Source of the DNA: Chryseobacterium flavum
GTDB taxonomy: Bacteria > Bacteroidota > Bacteroidia > Flavobacteriales > Weeksellaceae
Length of the DNA stretch: 37,455 bases
Direction of reading: 5' to 3'
Assembly: GCF_003385595.1 (NCBI RefSeq)
Contig: NZ_QNUE01000029.1
Coordinates: forward strand, 1-37,455
This document shows, piece by piece, positions 1-8,309 of the stretch; position 1 is the first letter of the stretch; the number at the start of each line of letters is the position of its first letter. The notes beneath the pieces were generated by a model. It was not told the DNA's origin and did no database searches. It was given only the letters and a program-made list of their open reading frames with translations. The translations under genes were made by a program, and so were the position numbers.

Positions 1-80
1 CTGTTCCCATTCCGAACACAGAAGTTAAGCCCACCAGCGCCGATGGTACTGCTAACGCGGGAGAGTAGGCCGCCGCCAGT
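1..80 (+). rRNA. rrf: 5S ribosomal RNA, 3' part (truncated by the window edge)
   Basis: The window opens with the conserved 5S block 'cccattccgaacacagaag', followed by 'gccgatggtactgc' and 'gggagagtaggccgccgcc'. These are the central loops and 3' arm of bacterial 5S rRNA. About 30 nt of the 5' part lie outside the window. The 3' end is set near position 80, before the T-rich stretch, but the exact base is not certain. It is presumably the last gene of an rRNA operon, and a strong terminator follows at once. Confidence 0.95.
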
Positions 81-97
81 TTTTATTTTATTTTTAA

Positions 98-129
98 AAT
101 CCTTTATCGTTATGATAAAGGATTTTTTT
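98..129 (+). terminator. Intrinsic terminator of the rRNA operon
   Basis: An 11-bp perfect stem (98-108 with 114-124) closes a 5-nt loop and is followed by seven T. It lies 18 nt after the 5S rRNA end and is the expected end of the rRNA transcript. Confidence 0.9.
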
Positions 130-150
130 GTTATATACCCCCTGTGAATG

Positions 151-206
151 AGCAATAGGCAATAAGCAATAGGCTATAAGCCATCAGCCATGAGCCATTA
201 GCAAGA
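151..206. repeat. Degenerate heptad array, eight 7-bp units
   Basis: From 151 to 206 the sequence falls into eight consecutive 7-bp units of consensus RGCNATN. The first units are like 'agcaata' and 'ggcaata', the later ones like 'agccatc' and 'agccatg'. No unit is interrupted by an indel, and the sequence drifts gradually along the array. It is non-coding and follows the rRNA terminator. Confidence 0.85.
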
Positions 207-330
207 ATTGACAATGAGTACAGCTTACCATTCATCAATTACTCTGAACCCATATCCCAAAACTTATAACTCATAACTCTTATAACCGTACCGTTATCCA
301 GCTTTACTGCTCCCCGGCTCCCCGGCTCTG
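201..330. repeat. Mosaic of further short repeats in the rRNA-accB spacer
   Basis: Three pieces are visible. At 205-243 a stretch with 'aattgaca', 'cagc' and 'ccattcatcaatt' resembles the repeat ends at 16621-16660 and 16720-16759. At 261-288 there are three to four 7-bp units like 'aactcat'. At 309-330 there are two exact 8-bp units 'gctccccg' plus a partial third. From 331 to 441 nothing beyond AT-rich sequence is apparent; a 14-codon ORF there looks like chance. Confidence 0.6.
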
Positions 331-441
331 TCAAAAGTGTAATACAGAATATTTTTCCTTAATAAATTTTTACCTCTAGTAAAAAATGATAACTACTTAC
401 CTTATGAATGGATATTGGGGTTTGACTTGAAAATTAAACTA

Positions 442-475
442 AAAACGGCTGTTTCAGAACTGAAACAGCCGTTTT
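442..475. terminator. Terminator of accB (bidirectional hairpin)
   Basis: A 15-bp perfect stem (442-456 with 461-475) has a 4-nt loop 'gaac'. Read on the minus strand it follows the carboxyltransferase stop codon and runs into a T-rich tail, so it terminates that gene. The plus-strand side is also followed by T-rich sequence. Confidence 0.88.
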
Positions 476-493
476 CTATTTGTAAAACAATAA

Positions 494-2122
494 TTATACT
501 TGTATTACTCCTAAGTTGAATTTCTCAGTAATAGGAGAATGATTGGCAGCCTCAATACCCATGGATATCCATTTTCTGGTATCTGCCGGATTAATAATTG
601 CATCGGTCCAGAGCCTTGCTGCAGCATACGTTGCATCTGTCTGTTTCTGATATCTTTTTGATATAGTATCAAGAATTTCATTATGTTCTTCCTCTGAGGT
701 CTCTTTACCTTGCTTTTTCAAAGTAGATTCCTGTATCTGTGCTAAAACTTTTGCAGCCTGTGCTCCGCCCATTACTGCTAAATCTGCCCATGGCCATGCT
801 ACAATAAGCCTTGGATCATAAGCTTTGCCACACATAGCATAATTCCCTGCTCCATAAGAGTTCCCTGTAATAATTGTAAATTTAGGCACCACAGAATTGG
901 ATACAGCATTTACCATTTTAGCACCATCTTTTATGATTCCACCATGTTCGGACTTTGAGCCTACCATGAAACCGGTAACATCCTGTAAGAAGATCAAAGG
1001 TATTTTTCTTTGATTACAATTGGCAATAAAACGGGTCGCTTTATCTGCTGAATCAGAATAAATTACACCTCCGAACTGTACTTCACCCTTTCCATTTTTA
1101 ACCATTTTTCTCTGATTGGCTACAATTCCTACTGACCAGCCATCAACCCTTGCAGTAGCACAAATGATACTTTTCCCATAATCCGGTTTATATTCTTCAT
1201 ATTCGGAATTATCCACAATGCATTTAATGATGTCATAGGTATCATATTGCTCTGCTCTTGAAACAGGCATAATTCCAAAAATATTTTCCGGATTTTCTTT
1301 AGGTGGAAAACTTTCAATGCGGTCAAAGCCGGCCTTTTCAGTACTTCCTACAGATTTCATAATGTTTTTAATCCTATCCAACGCATCTTTATCGTCTTTT
1401 GCCTTATAATCAGTAACTCCTGAAATTGAACAATGGGTAGTCGCGCCCCCAAGGGTTTCGTTATCAATACTTTCTCCGATTGCTGCTTTCACGAGGTAGC
1501 TCCCTGCAAGGAAAATAGAACCTGTTTTATCAACAATCATTGCCTCATCACTCATAATAGGAAGATATGCTCCTCCTGCTACACAACTTCCCATAACAGC
1601 TGAGATCTGGATGATTCCCATAGAACTCATTTTAGCATTGTTTCTGAAAATTCTTCCGAAGTGTTCTTTATCAGGGAAAATTTCATCCTGCATGGGAAGA
1701 TATACGCCCGCAGAATCTACCAGGTAAATAATAGGAAGCCTGTTCTCCATAGCAATTTCCTGAGCTCTCAGGTTCTTCTTTCCTGTAATGGGAAACCAGG
1801 CTCCTGCTTTTACAGAAGCATCATTAGCTACAATGATACATTGCCTGCCGGATACATATCCGATAACAACTACAACCCCACCACTCGGACAGCCTCCGTG
1901 CTCCTGATACATTTCGTAGCCTGCAAATGCTCCAACTTCTATAGAATCTGAATTTTTGTCGAGAAGATAATCAATTCTTTCTCTTGCTGTCATTTTTCCC
2001 TCTTCACGAAGCTTCTGAAGCCTCTTTTCACCACCTCCTTTTTTGATGTCGGTGAGCAAGCGGTTGATTTCTGAAAGTCTTAATCTGTTTTGATCTTCAC
2101 GTTTGTTGAATTCGATATCCAT
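494..2122 (-). CDS. Acyl-CoA carboxylase, carboxyltransferase (beta) subunit; probably methylcrotonyl-CoA carboxylase beta
   Basis: The 542-aa protein has the two crotonase-fold halves of biotin-dependent acyl-CoA carboxyltransferases. The first oxyanion/CoA region is GSCVAGGAY (about 178-186). The second is the SYGAGNYAMCG segment near 420, preceded by QDVTGFMVG. Length and motifs such as FPDKEHFGRIF and GGATTHCSISG resemble MCC beta (leucine breakdown) more than propionyl-CoA carboxylase, but the substrate is an inference. The enzyme would move the carboxyl group from carboxybiotin to an acyl-CoA in the cytosol. No biotin carboxylase/BCCP partner is in the window. The gene is monocistronic, with a -7-like box 21 nt before the ATG and a terminator at 442-475. 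Confidence 0.93.
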   Translation of the reverse strand: MDIEFNKREDQNRLRLSEINRLLTDIKKGGGEKRLQKLREEGKMTARERIDYLLDKNSDSIEVGAFAGYEMYQEHGGCPSGGVVVVIGYVSGRQCIIVANDASVKAGAWFPITGKKNLRAQEIAMENRLPIIYLVDSAGVYLPMQDEIFPDKEHFGRIFRNNAKMSSMGIIQISAVMGSCVAGGAYLPIMSDEAMIVDKTGSIFLAGSYLVKAAIGESIDNETLGGATTHCSISGVTDYKAKDDKDALDRIKNIMKSVGSTEKAGFDRIESFPPKENPENIFGIMPVSRAEQYDTYDIIKCIVDNSEYEEYKPDYGKSIICATARVDGWSVGIVANQRKMVKNGKGEVQFGGVIYSDSADKATRFIANCNQRKIPLIFLQDVTGFMVGSKSEHGGIIKDGAKMVNAVSNSVVPKFTIITGNSYGAGNYAMCGKAYDPRLIVAWPWADLAVMGGAQAAKVLAQIQESTLKKQGKETSEEEHNEILDTISKRYQKQTDATYAAARLWTDAIINPADTRKWISMGIEAANHSPITEKFNLGVIQV

Positions 2123-2143
2123 AAAATTTCAATTTTTTACGCT

Positions 2144-2151
2144 TAAAGATA
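2144..2151 (-). promoter_or_regulatory. Candidate -7 element of accB (TATCTTTA)
   Basis: On the minus strand TATCTTTA lies 21 nt before the ATG, one base from the Bacteroidota -7 consensus TAnnTTTG. The same octamer occurs 21 nt before dcp and about 85 nt before sbcD. No clear -33 TTG was found, so this is tentative. Confidence 0.35.
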
Positions 2152-2246
2152 CTATTTTTATAAGGAATACGAACGGAAGTAAAACACTTGTTTAATATAT
2201 TGGTATTCAGAAAATTGTGAAATTTTTAACAAAAAAATATTTTTAA

Positions 2247-2387
2247 TTGACTTATATTTTTTCTAACTTTACAACAGAGTAACAGAGATCATATTCTCTT
2301 CAAAATACTCAGTTCCTAGTTTATTTTTTTAATAGTTTATTATTTGAAGGCCCTGAAAGTTTAACAAATTTTCAGGGTTTTTTTATG
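2247..2387 (+). ncRNA. Candidate small RNA or leader with its own promoter and terminator
   Basis: A strong plus-strand terminator at 2351-2384 lies between two divergently transcribed genes, so it has no annotated upstream transcript to end. Upstream are TTG (2247-2249) and TAACTTTA (2264-2271), a plausible but short-spaced (14 nt) Bacteroidota promoter. A transcript from about 2277 would be roughly 110 nt. It contains a small hairpin (agaga/tctct near 2284-2299) and then the terminator. There is no ATG-started ORF in it. I do not recognise a known RNA family. It could instead be an attenuated leader of the transporter gene at 2594. Confidence 0.4.
2351..2384 (+). terminator. Orphan intrinsic terminator
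   Basis: An 8-bp stem (ccctgaaa at 2351-2358 with tttcaggg at 2370-2377) is followed by seven further T to 2384. The nearest plus-strand CDS starts downstream at 2594, and the upstream CDS is on the minus strand. Confidence 0.8.
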
Positions 2388-2539
2388 GATTAATAGCTAA
2401 AAGTCGTAAGTAATATTTTGTTATTATTTCAGTTAAAATTTTTTGATAAAGAAAGATTGAATCTGCTCATTAAAGAAAAAATCTGTAAAAAAGCTTATTT
2501 ATATTTTTTTATTAAAGTAAATTTATATTTTTTATCAGA

Positions 2540-2565
2540 TTTGTAAAAGCCTATTCGTAAATTTG
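2540..2565 (+). promoter_or_regulatory. Candidate promoter of the EamA transporter gene
   Basis: TAAATTTG at 2558-2565 matches the Bacteroidota -7 consensus TAnnTTTG and is followed by 'cacgg', a usual flavobacterial start context. TTTG at 2540-2543 may be the -33 element, but the spacing (14 nt) is shorter than usual. The ATG follows 28 nt after the -7 box. Confidence 0.55.
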
Positions 2566-2593
2566 CACGGTAAAAAATTGAAGAAGGTAGAGT

Positions 2594-3472
2594 ATGCATA
2601 AATTAGCACTTTTCAGATTACATCTGATTGTATTTTTGTGGGGTTTTACAGCTATTTTGGGTAAGCTGATTCATGCAAACGCACAGGTATTGGTGTTTTA
2701 TCGCATGTTGTTTGCCGCTATTTTTCTTTTTGTATTTATAAGAGTATATAAAAAGGAGAGTATTAAAATTTCTAAAAAAATATTTTTTCAGCTGGCTGCC
2801 ATTGGGTTTGCAATGGCACTTCACTGGTACTGTTTTTTTTATTCTATAAAAGTTTCAAATGTATCCATTGCTTTAAGCTGCCTTTCTTTATCCACACTTT
2901 TTGCATCTATACTGGAGCCTGTTATCTTTAAAAGAAAAGTTGATATTTCAGAAGTGGTGATGGGAGTAGTGATTGTGGCCTGTATTTTACTTATATTTAA
3001 AACCGAATTTCAGTATAAAGAAGGAATTTTTTATGGAATCCTCTGCGCTGTTTTTGGTACCATCTTTTCCGTTTTCAATGGCAAAATGTTTGGAAAAACG
3101 AGTTCGGGGAATATCATTTTTTATGAAATTTTTTGTGGATGGGCTATATTAACGATCTTTTATCTGTTCACCGGCCAAATCTTTAATATGGATGAAATAA
3201 ACTACAGAGATCTTGCGTTAATATGCTTGTTGGCAAGTGTTTTTACAGCTTTTCCAATGTTGGAATCAGTAAAGCTGATGAAATATATTTCGCCTTTCAC
3301 TTTAATTTTAACAGTTAATTTAGAACCGGTCTACGGAATTATACTAGCTTTTTTTATCTTTGGAGAATCAGAACATATGAGCCCAATATTTTATATTGCT
3401 TCAGGAGTTATGATACTGGCAATCATTGCAAATGGATTAATAAAAGCCAGAAAAACAAAAAACTTTAACTAA
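2594..3472 (+). CDS. EamA/DMT-family transporter
   Basis: The 292-aa protein is almost wholly hydrophobic, with about ten transmembrane helices in two halves, as in the drug/metabolite transporter superfamily. The first helix begins LHLIVFLWGFTAILGK, a typical EamA start, and the second half repeats the pattern from about residue 145. The substrate (metabolite, amino acid or drug) cannot be told from sequence. It is the first gene of a possible operon: the PorV2-like gene starts 12 nt after its stop. Confidence 0.88.
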   Translation: MHKLALFRLHLIVFLWGFTAILGKLIHANAQVLVFYRMLFAAIFLFVFIRVYKKESIKISKKIFFQLAAIGFAMALHWYCFFYSIKVSNVSIALSCLSLSTLFASILEPVIFKRKVDISEVVMGVVIVACILLIFKTEFQYKEGIFYGILCAVFGTIFSVFNGKMFGKTSSGNIIFYEIFCGWAILTIFYLFTGQIFNMDEINYRDLALICLLASVFTAFPMLESVKLMKYISPFTLILTVNLEPVYGIILAFFIFGESEHMSPIFYIASGVMILAIIANGLIKARKTKNFN

Positions 3473-3484
3473 GCATCAAATTAT

Positions 3485-4567
3485 ATGATGAAAAAATATT
3501 TTTTACTTGCATTTTCACTGTTGTTCGGGCTGTCTCAATCTCAGATTATCAGAAAGTACTCCAATGAATTTTTAAATATCGGAGCTGGCGCCAGGGGACT
3601 GGCAATGGGAGGAGCAGTAATATCCAATCAGGATGATGTTTATTCCCCGATGTGGAACCCTGCAGGTTTAATGTCTGTTGAAAGAGACTGGCAGGGTGCT
3701 GCCATGCATGCCGAATACTTTGAGTCTATTGCAAAATATGATTATCTGGCGTACGCAAAAGTGATGGAAGAAGGAGTTTTTGGTGTTTCAGTGGTAAGGC
3801 TTGGAGTGGATAATATTTTGAATACCACTCAGATGATAGATTCGGAAGGGAATATTGATTATGATAAGATTACAAAATTTTCCCAATCTGATTATGCTGC
3901 TATTTTGTCTTATGCTTTCAGGCCTGGAGGTAATCCTAATCTGGATGTGGGTGTAAACGCTAAAATTGTCTACAGAAATGTAGGAAAGTTTGCAAGTGGT
4001 TATGGTTTTGGTTTTGATGTGGGGGCTATTTATAAAGGAAATAATGGCTGGAAATTTGGTGGAATGGTTCGTGATATTACAACAACGGTAAACTTCTGGA
4101 GTGTTAATCAGAAAGAATTATCAGCAGTTGTTAATGGTGAAGAGTTTAATCCGGCTCCAAAAGATAAGATGGAGCTTACAATGCCTAAGCTTAATGTTGG
4201 GGCCAGTAAATTATTTGAAATTAACAGTAGTGTATACGTATTGCCGGAAGCTGGAATTAATGTTGATTTTGCTAAAACGGCTTCACTGATTTCAACAGAT
4301 TTTGCAAGTATCAGTCCATATGCTGGAGCAGAGCTTGGATATCAGAAAATGATTTTTGTAAGGTTGGGGATTAACAGGTTTCAATCTATTACGGATATAG
4401 AAGATCTTAAAAGAAAAGTTTCTTTCCAGCCAAGCGCAGGGGTTGGAATCAGATATAGAGGGCTTACTCTGGATTATGCAATTACAAATTCAGGAATAGG
4501 CGGATCTAATTTCTATTCTAATTTCTTCTCACTCAAGCTGGATATGGGTGCTTTCAGAAATGATTAA
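3485..4567 (+). CDS. PorV/PorQ-family outer-membrane protein (PorV2-like, putative T9SS component)
   Basis: The 360-aa protein has a signal peptide (MMKKYFLLAFSLLFG, cleavage near SQSQ) and the family start NIGAGARGLAMGGA followed by YSPMWNPAGL. Regular beta-strand segments ending in LKLDMGAF are expected of an FadL-like outer-membrane barrel. PorV shuttles T9SS cargo from the translocon to the attachment complex; the PorV2 paralogues are assigned to the system by homology only. A T9SS cargo gene lies two genes downstream, which supports a role in secretion or surface attachment. The first Met is at 3485, but the second (3488) is equally possible. Confidence 0.82.
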   Translation: MMKKYFLLAFSLLFGLSQSQIIRKYSNEFLNIGAGARGLAMGGAVISNQDDVYSPMWNPAGLMSVERDWQGAAMHAEYFESIAKYDYLAYAKVMEEGVFGVSVVRLGVDNILNTTQMIDSEGNIDYDKITKFSQSDYAAILSYAFRPGGNPNLDVGVNAKIVYRNVGKFASGYGFGFDVGAIYKGNNGWKFGGMVRDITTTVNFWSVNQKELSAVVNGEEFNPAPKDKMELTMPKLNVGASKLFEINSSVYVLPEAGINVDFAKTASLISTDFASISPYAGAELGYQKMIFVRLGINRFQSITDIEDLKRKVSFQPSAGVGIRYRGLTLDYAITNSGIGGSNFYSNFFSLKLDMGAFRND

Positions 4568-4580
4568 AAATTATAAGAAT

Positions 4581-5345
4581 ATGAAAAGGATATCAATAGC
4601 TATGTTGACAGTTTGTTCAACACTGGCTTTTAGTCAAAAGGTTTCAGATTACAAATATGTATCGATTCCTGAAAAATTTGAGAGTTTTAAAAAAGAAAGT
4701 TATGGTTTGGAAGCATATCTGGCAAAAGCTCTGAGTGCAAAAAAGTATATCATTCTTCCGGCTAATAAAGACCAATGGCCTTCTGAAGCTAAAGATAATT
4801 CCTGCAATGTAATTAATGCTAATGTTCTGGATGATTCCAGTTTATTTACTAATAAAGTGATTCTGCAGTTTACAGATTGTAATAAGAAAACTGTGATAGA
4901 AGCTAAAGGAAGAACAGGAATTAAGGAATTTGAAGAAGGGTATGCTGATGCTTTAAAGCAGGCTTTAGTAAGCATTTCCGCCTCTAATCCGGTTAATCCG
5001 TTGCCTGTCCAGACAACTGAAACTATAGATACGAGAGTTCAGACAACCGGCACTGAAACTACCATCACCAACACTGCTTCCAATAGTACTCATACTGCCA
5101 GCAGTTTTTCAAATGGAAAGCTTAATTTACAAAAAATACAGATTGACGGGAGTCAGTTTATCTTAGCTCAATCTGGCAGTTCTGTTCCTTTTGCAATCTT
5201 TAAGGCATCATCGAAAAAGGACGTTTTTATTGTAAAACTGGATAACGGAAATACTACGATCGGTTATACTGAAAATGGAAATATAGTGATAGATATTCCG
5301 CAAGGTGACGGGAAGTATTCTAAAGAAGTTTTTACAGCCAAATAG
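4581..5345 (+). CDS. Secreted/periplasmic protein of unknown function
   Basis: The start is placed at 4581, 33 nt inside the longest ORF. It begins a clear signal peptide (MKRISIAMLTVCSTLAFSQ) and avoids overlap with the preceding gene. The mature part, about 235 aa, has an N-terminal half with two cysteines (DNSCNV and FTDCNK) that may pair, a Thr/Ser/Asn-rich linker at about 145-175, and a C-terminal beta-rich half. I recognise no enzyme motif. It lies 13 nt after the PorV2-like gene and before a T9SS cargo gene, so a link to surface export is possible but unproven. Confidence 0.8.
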   Translation: MKRISIAMLTVCSTLAFSQKVSDYKYVSIPEKFESFKKESYGLEAYLAKALSAKKYIILPANKDQWPSEAKDNSCNVINANVLDDSSLFTNKVILQFTDCNKKTVIEAKGRTGIKEFEEGYADALKQALVSISASNPVNPLPVQTTETIDTRVQTTGTETTITNTASNSTHTASSFSNGKLNLQKIQIDGSQFILAQSGSSVPFAIFKASSKKDVFIVKLDNGNTTIGYTENGNIVIDIPQGDGKYSKEVFTAK

Positions 5346-5370
5346 CATTAAAAGTTATAAGACTAACCAT

Positions 5371-5411
5371 AATCCTTAATTCATTACTGTTTTTTGAATT
5401 AAGGATTTATT
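5371..5411 (+). terminator. Hairpin between the unknown gene and the T9SS cargo gene
   Basis: A 13-bp perfect stem (5371-5383 with 5395-5407) has an 11-nt loop ending in T and is followed by 'tatttta'. It ends only 16 nt before the next ATG, so it may act as a partial terminator inside an operon rather than a full stop. Confidence 0.65.
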
Positions 5412-5423
5412 TTAACTAATACC

Positions 5424-8276
5424 ATGAAAAAAATCTACATTCCCTTATTGACGCTAATGTCAATATTTTCCAGTGCACAAAATGTACTGAATACCAAATT
5501 GCATGAAATTAATTTTGGCGGATCAAGTGATCCGAAATCTTTCATCAAGCTTAATGAACTGATTATTTTTCCGGCTGCAAGATCAGATGATGAAGGAAGG
5601 GAGCTCTGGTGTTTTAATTCTGTAACCCAGAAATCTATATTACTGAAAGATATCTATCCAGGGCACAATAGTGGTGTATCGGGGAATCCTGCTTCCGTAA
5701 AATTAAACAATAAAATATACTTTTTAGCACAGCAAAACTCATCATATTATCAGCTTTGGGTAACTGATGGTACTACTACAGGAACTATAAAATTAACTGA
5801 TCTCAGTTCAAACTTTGAAATTAATGAACTTGTGGTAGCGGAAAACAGGATTTTCTTTTATCAGAATAATGAACTGTGGGTGTATGATACAATAGCAAAC
5901 AGTTTACAGTTGTTAAAAACTTTTGAATATTCAGGAAATGTTAAACTGTATTCTTTTAATAATGCGATATTTCTGGCTGCAAATGACGGAATACATGGAA
6001 AAGAGATATGGAAATCTGATGGAACGCCGGCAGGAACAATATTATTGAAAGATATTACACCCAATTCAGGGGGAAGTATTTCTAATGATTTTAAAATTAT
6101 TGAATTTAATAATAAGTTTTATTTTATTGCCAATTTGCCAACCGGATATGAACTCTATGAAAGTGATGGAACAACATTAGGTACAATTTCTGTGAAGCCG
6201 GTGAATGTTCAGGAATTAGATGGTGCAGCAACGGATAATTATTTTGTTTTCAGAGGATTTGATCCGTCAGGTAGCGGAATTGAACCTTGGGTGTCAAATG
6301 GTACGGCTGCAGGAACCCAGTTGTTAAAAGACCTGATTCCTGGGGTTACGAGTTCCATGGCAATGAATAAATTCATTCGTTTTAACAATAAAATTTATTT
6401 TGAAAGTAATACCAACGGAACAAGTCCTGGCTATGGTAATTACATCTGGGAAACTGATGGTACCGAGGCAGGTACGGTATTATTCAATACACCTCCTGAT
6501 ATGAAGCTCTATGGGAAGAGTTCTGATGGATTATATTTGTTTTTTACTACTCCTAATACTGGAGTCAGATATTGGATTACAAATGGAAGCTCTGTTCTGC
6601 CCTATGAAATTACAGGACTTAATATGCCTTATAACAATAGCTTCATTGATCTTAATTCTAAGATTTATATGGCCGGGACCAGTCAAAAAAACGGAGGAGA
6701 AATATTTTCCCTTGATCCTTTTTCTAAAGTTGTTTCAATAGCATCTGATATCAGCAGGTATGAAGGTTCTGCTCCCCATTCTTATGATGTATTGAACAAT
6801 AATCTGATTTTTATTGCCAAAGATCGTGAGTTCAGTAATCAGCTGTATAGAAGAAATAAAAATACACAACAGGTTGAAAGGTTATCATTCTTTAACACAG
6901 GAGGAATTGTACCGGATGGAGTAGCTACGGCATTTGATGATACTTTTACAAGAGTAGGAAATTATCTTTATACAAAAGGAGGATTTTACAGGACAGATGG
7001 AACTGCAGCAGGTTCAAAAGTAATTATTATGTTGGAGCCTCTTACCAATAGAGTTCTTTATACTGCCCTGAATGATAATGTGCTGCTTCTTTCTGCCCAT
7101 AGTAGCTATATGGGGACTGAGCTTTGGAGAATTAATAATAGTTCAAACTCAATAGATCTTGTGATGGATATCTCGATGGATAATATGGGAAGTTTGTATA
7201 ATGTGGATACAAGGACTGCAGTCCTGAACGGATATGCTTATTTTATTGCAAGAAAAAACGGAAAATTGGCCATATGGAAGTCAGATGGTACAAATCCGAA
7301 TACATACCAAGCAATTCAATTTATCTACCCAAATGGAGCAGATGGAGATATAAAAGTACTGAACACCATTAATAACAAATTACTTTTTACTTTAACTTCA
7401 GAAAATAATCCGGGTTACGGACATACTGAGTTATGGTCTTCTGATGGAGATCAGACTTCTTCAGTGTTGCTGAAATCTTATATTGAACCATCGGGTTCAG
7501 GAGTTGTATCGAGGGAAACCGGTATACTTAATAATAAATTATTTTATGTAACGTCCGGCTACTCTTCCGGTTTACATTCTACTGATGGGACGGTTTCGGG
7601 AACAAATAAAATTATTTCAGGTAATTTTTTATCTGATGTTAAGTTTAAAAAATGTGGAAATCAGTTGTTTTTTACCAATGATAATGATAAAGAGTTATGG
7701 AGGACAGACGGTACCAACAATGGCAGTTATATTGTAAAATCAGGATTTTCCGGTATAAAAGATATGGTGTGTGCTAATAATTATCTTTATTTTCTGAATG
7801 GGGATTCTCAAAAAATATGGAGGGCCAATGGAGTCGTTGCAGATACTGCTCCAATTGATGTTTTTATCATGAATGATGACCAGCTGCTGGTTAATGAAAA
7901 TATCCAAAAAATGGCGACGGATGGTGAAAGTTTATTTCTGACTATTTATACAAAAGAACATGGAAGTGAGTTTTATGCAATTACAGATACTTTACCTGTT
8001 TACTTAGCAACGCATGAATCTGATAACGCGGACCATAAAAAAGGGAATGTTGATCTGCAGATTTATCCTAACCCTGTTTTAGAATATTTTTCAATACAGT
8101 CAAAAGAGAAAAATAAAATTGAAACAGTAAAAATTTTTGACACATCAGGAAAGTTAGTAAAGAGTATTACCTACAATGATGAGAAAATTAATGTATCAGA
8201 ACTTGCTTCAGGAACATATTTTATTAGAATTAAAACAGAAAAAGGAAATTATCTGAGTAAGATTCTAAAAAAATAA
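5424..8276 (+). CDS. ELWxxDGT-repeat protein with C-terminal T9SS type A sorting domain
   Basis: The 950-aa protein starts with a signal peptide (cleavage near SSAQ, residue 18). The body is a run of about 17-18 degenerate repeats of roughly 45 aa. The best read LWVTDGTTTGT, IWKSDGTPAGT, IWETDGTEAGT and LWRTDGTNNGS, matching the ELWxxDGT family predicted to form beta-propeller blades. The last 70 residues carry a type A sorting domain: IYPNP near 881, VKIFDTSGKLVK, and a GTYFIRIKTEKG ending with LSKILKK. By homology it is exported by T9SS and anchored at, or released from, the surface. Ligand or function is unknown. A terminator follows at 8285. Confidence 0.92.
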   Translation: MKKIYIPLLTLMSIFSSAQNVLNTKLHEINFGGSSDPKSFIKLNELIIFPAARSDDEGRELWCFNSVTQKSILLKDIYPGHNSGVSGNPASVKLNNKIYFLAQQNSSYYQLWVTDGTTTGTIKLTDLSSNFEINELVVAENRIFFYQNNELWVYDTIANSLQLLKTFEYSGNVKLYSFNNAIFLAANDGIHGKEIWKSDGTPAGTILLKDITPNSGGSISNDFKIIEFNNKFYFIANLPTGYELYESDGTTLGTISVKPVNVQELDGAATDNYFVFRGFDPSGSGIEPWVSNGTAAGTQLLKDLIPGVTSSMAMNKFIRFNNKIYFESNTNGTSPGYGNYIWETDGTEAGTVLFNTPPDMKLYGKSSDGLYLFFTTPNTGVRYWITNGSSVLPYEITGLNMPYNNSFIDLNSKIYMAGTSQKNGGEIFSLDPFSKVVSIASDISRYEGSAPHSYDVLNNNLIFIAKDREFSNQLYRRNKNTQQVERLSFFNTGGIVPDGVATAFDDTFTRVGNYLYTKGGFYRTDGTAAGSKVIIMLEPLTNRVLYTALNDNVLLLSAHSSYMGTELWRINNSSNSIDLVMDISMDNMGSLYNVDTRTAVLNGYAYFIARKNGKLAIWKSDGTNPNTYQAIQFIYPNGADGDIKVLNTINNKLLFTLTSENNPGYGHTELWSSDGDQTSSVLLKSYIEPSGSGVVSRETGILNNKLFYVTSGYSSGLHSTDGTVSGTNKIISGNFLSDVKFKKCGNQLFFTNDNDKELWRTDGTNNGSYIVKSGFSGIKDMVCANNYLYFLNGDSQKIWRANGVVADTAPIDVFIMNDDQLLVNENIQKMATDGESLFLTIYTKEHGSEFYAITDTLPVYLATHESDNADHKKGNVDLQIYPNPVLEYFSIQSKEKNKIETVKIFDTSGKLVKSITYNDEKINVSELASGTYFIRIKTEKGNYLSKILKK

Positions 8277-8284
8277 TATATTAT

Positions 8285-8309
8285 AAAAGGCTCTGAAAAA
8301 GAGCCTTTT
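8285..8309 (+). terminator. Intrinsic terminator of the T9SS cargo gene
   Basis: A 10-bp stem (8285-8294 with 8300-8309) encloses GAAAA and ends in a run of T. It begins 8 nt after the stop codon. Confidence 0.85.

Noticed and set aside
131..340. tRNA gene after the rRNA operon.
   Set aside because: No cloverleaf, T-loop GTTCRA or 3' acceptor pairing is present.
387..431. 14-codon plus-strand ORF before the accB terminator, considered as a leader peptide.
   Set aside because: No downstream plus-strand gene to regulate, no codon pattern of a leader, and length within chance.
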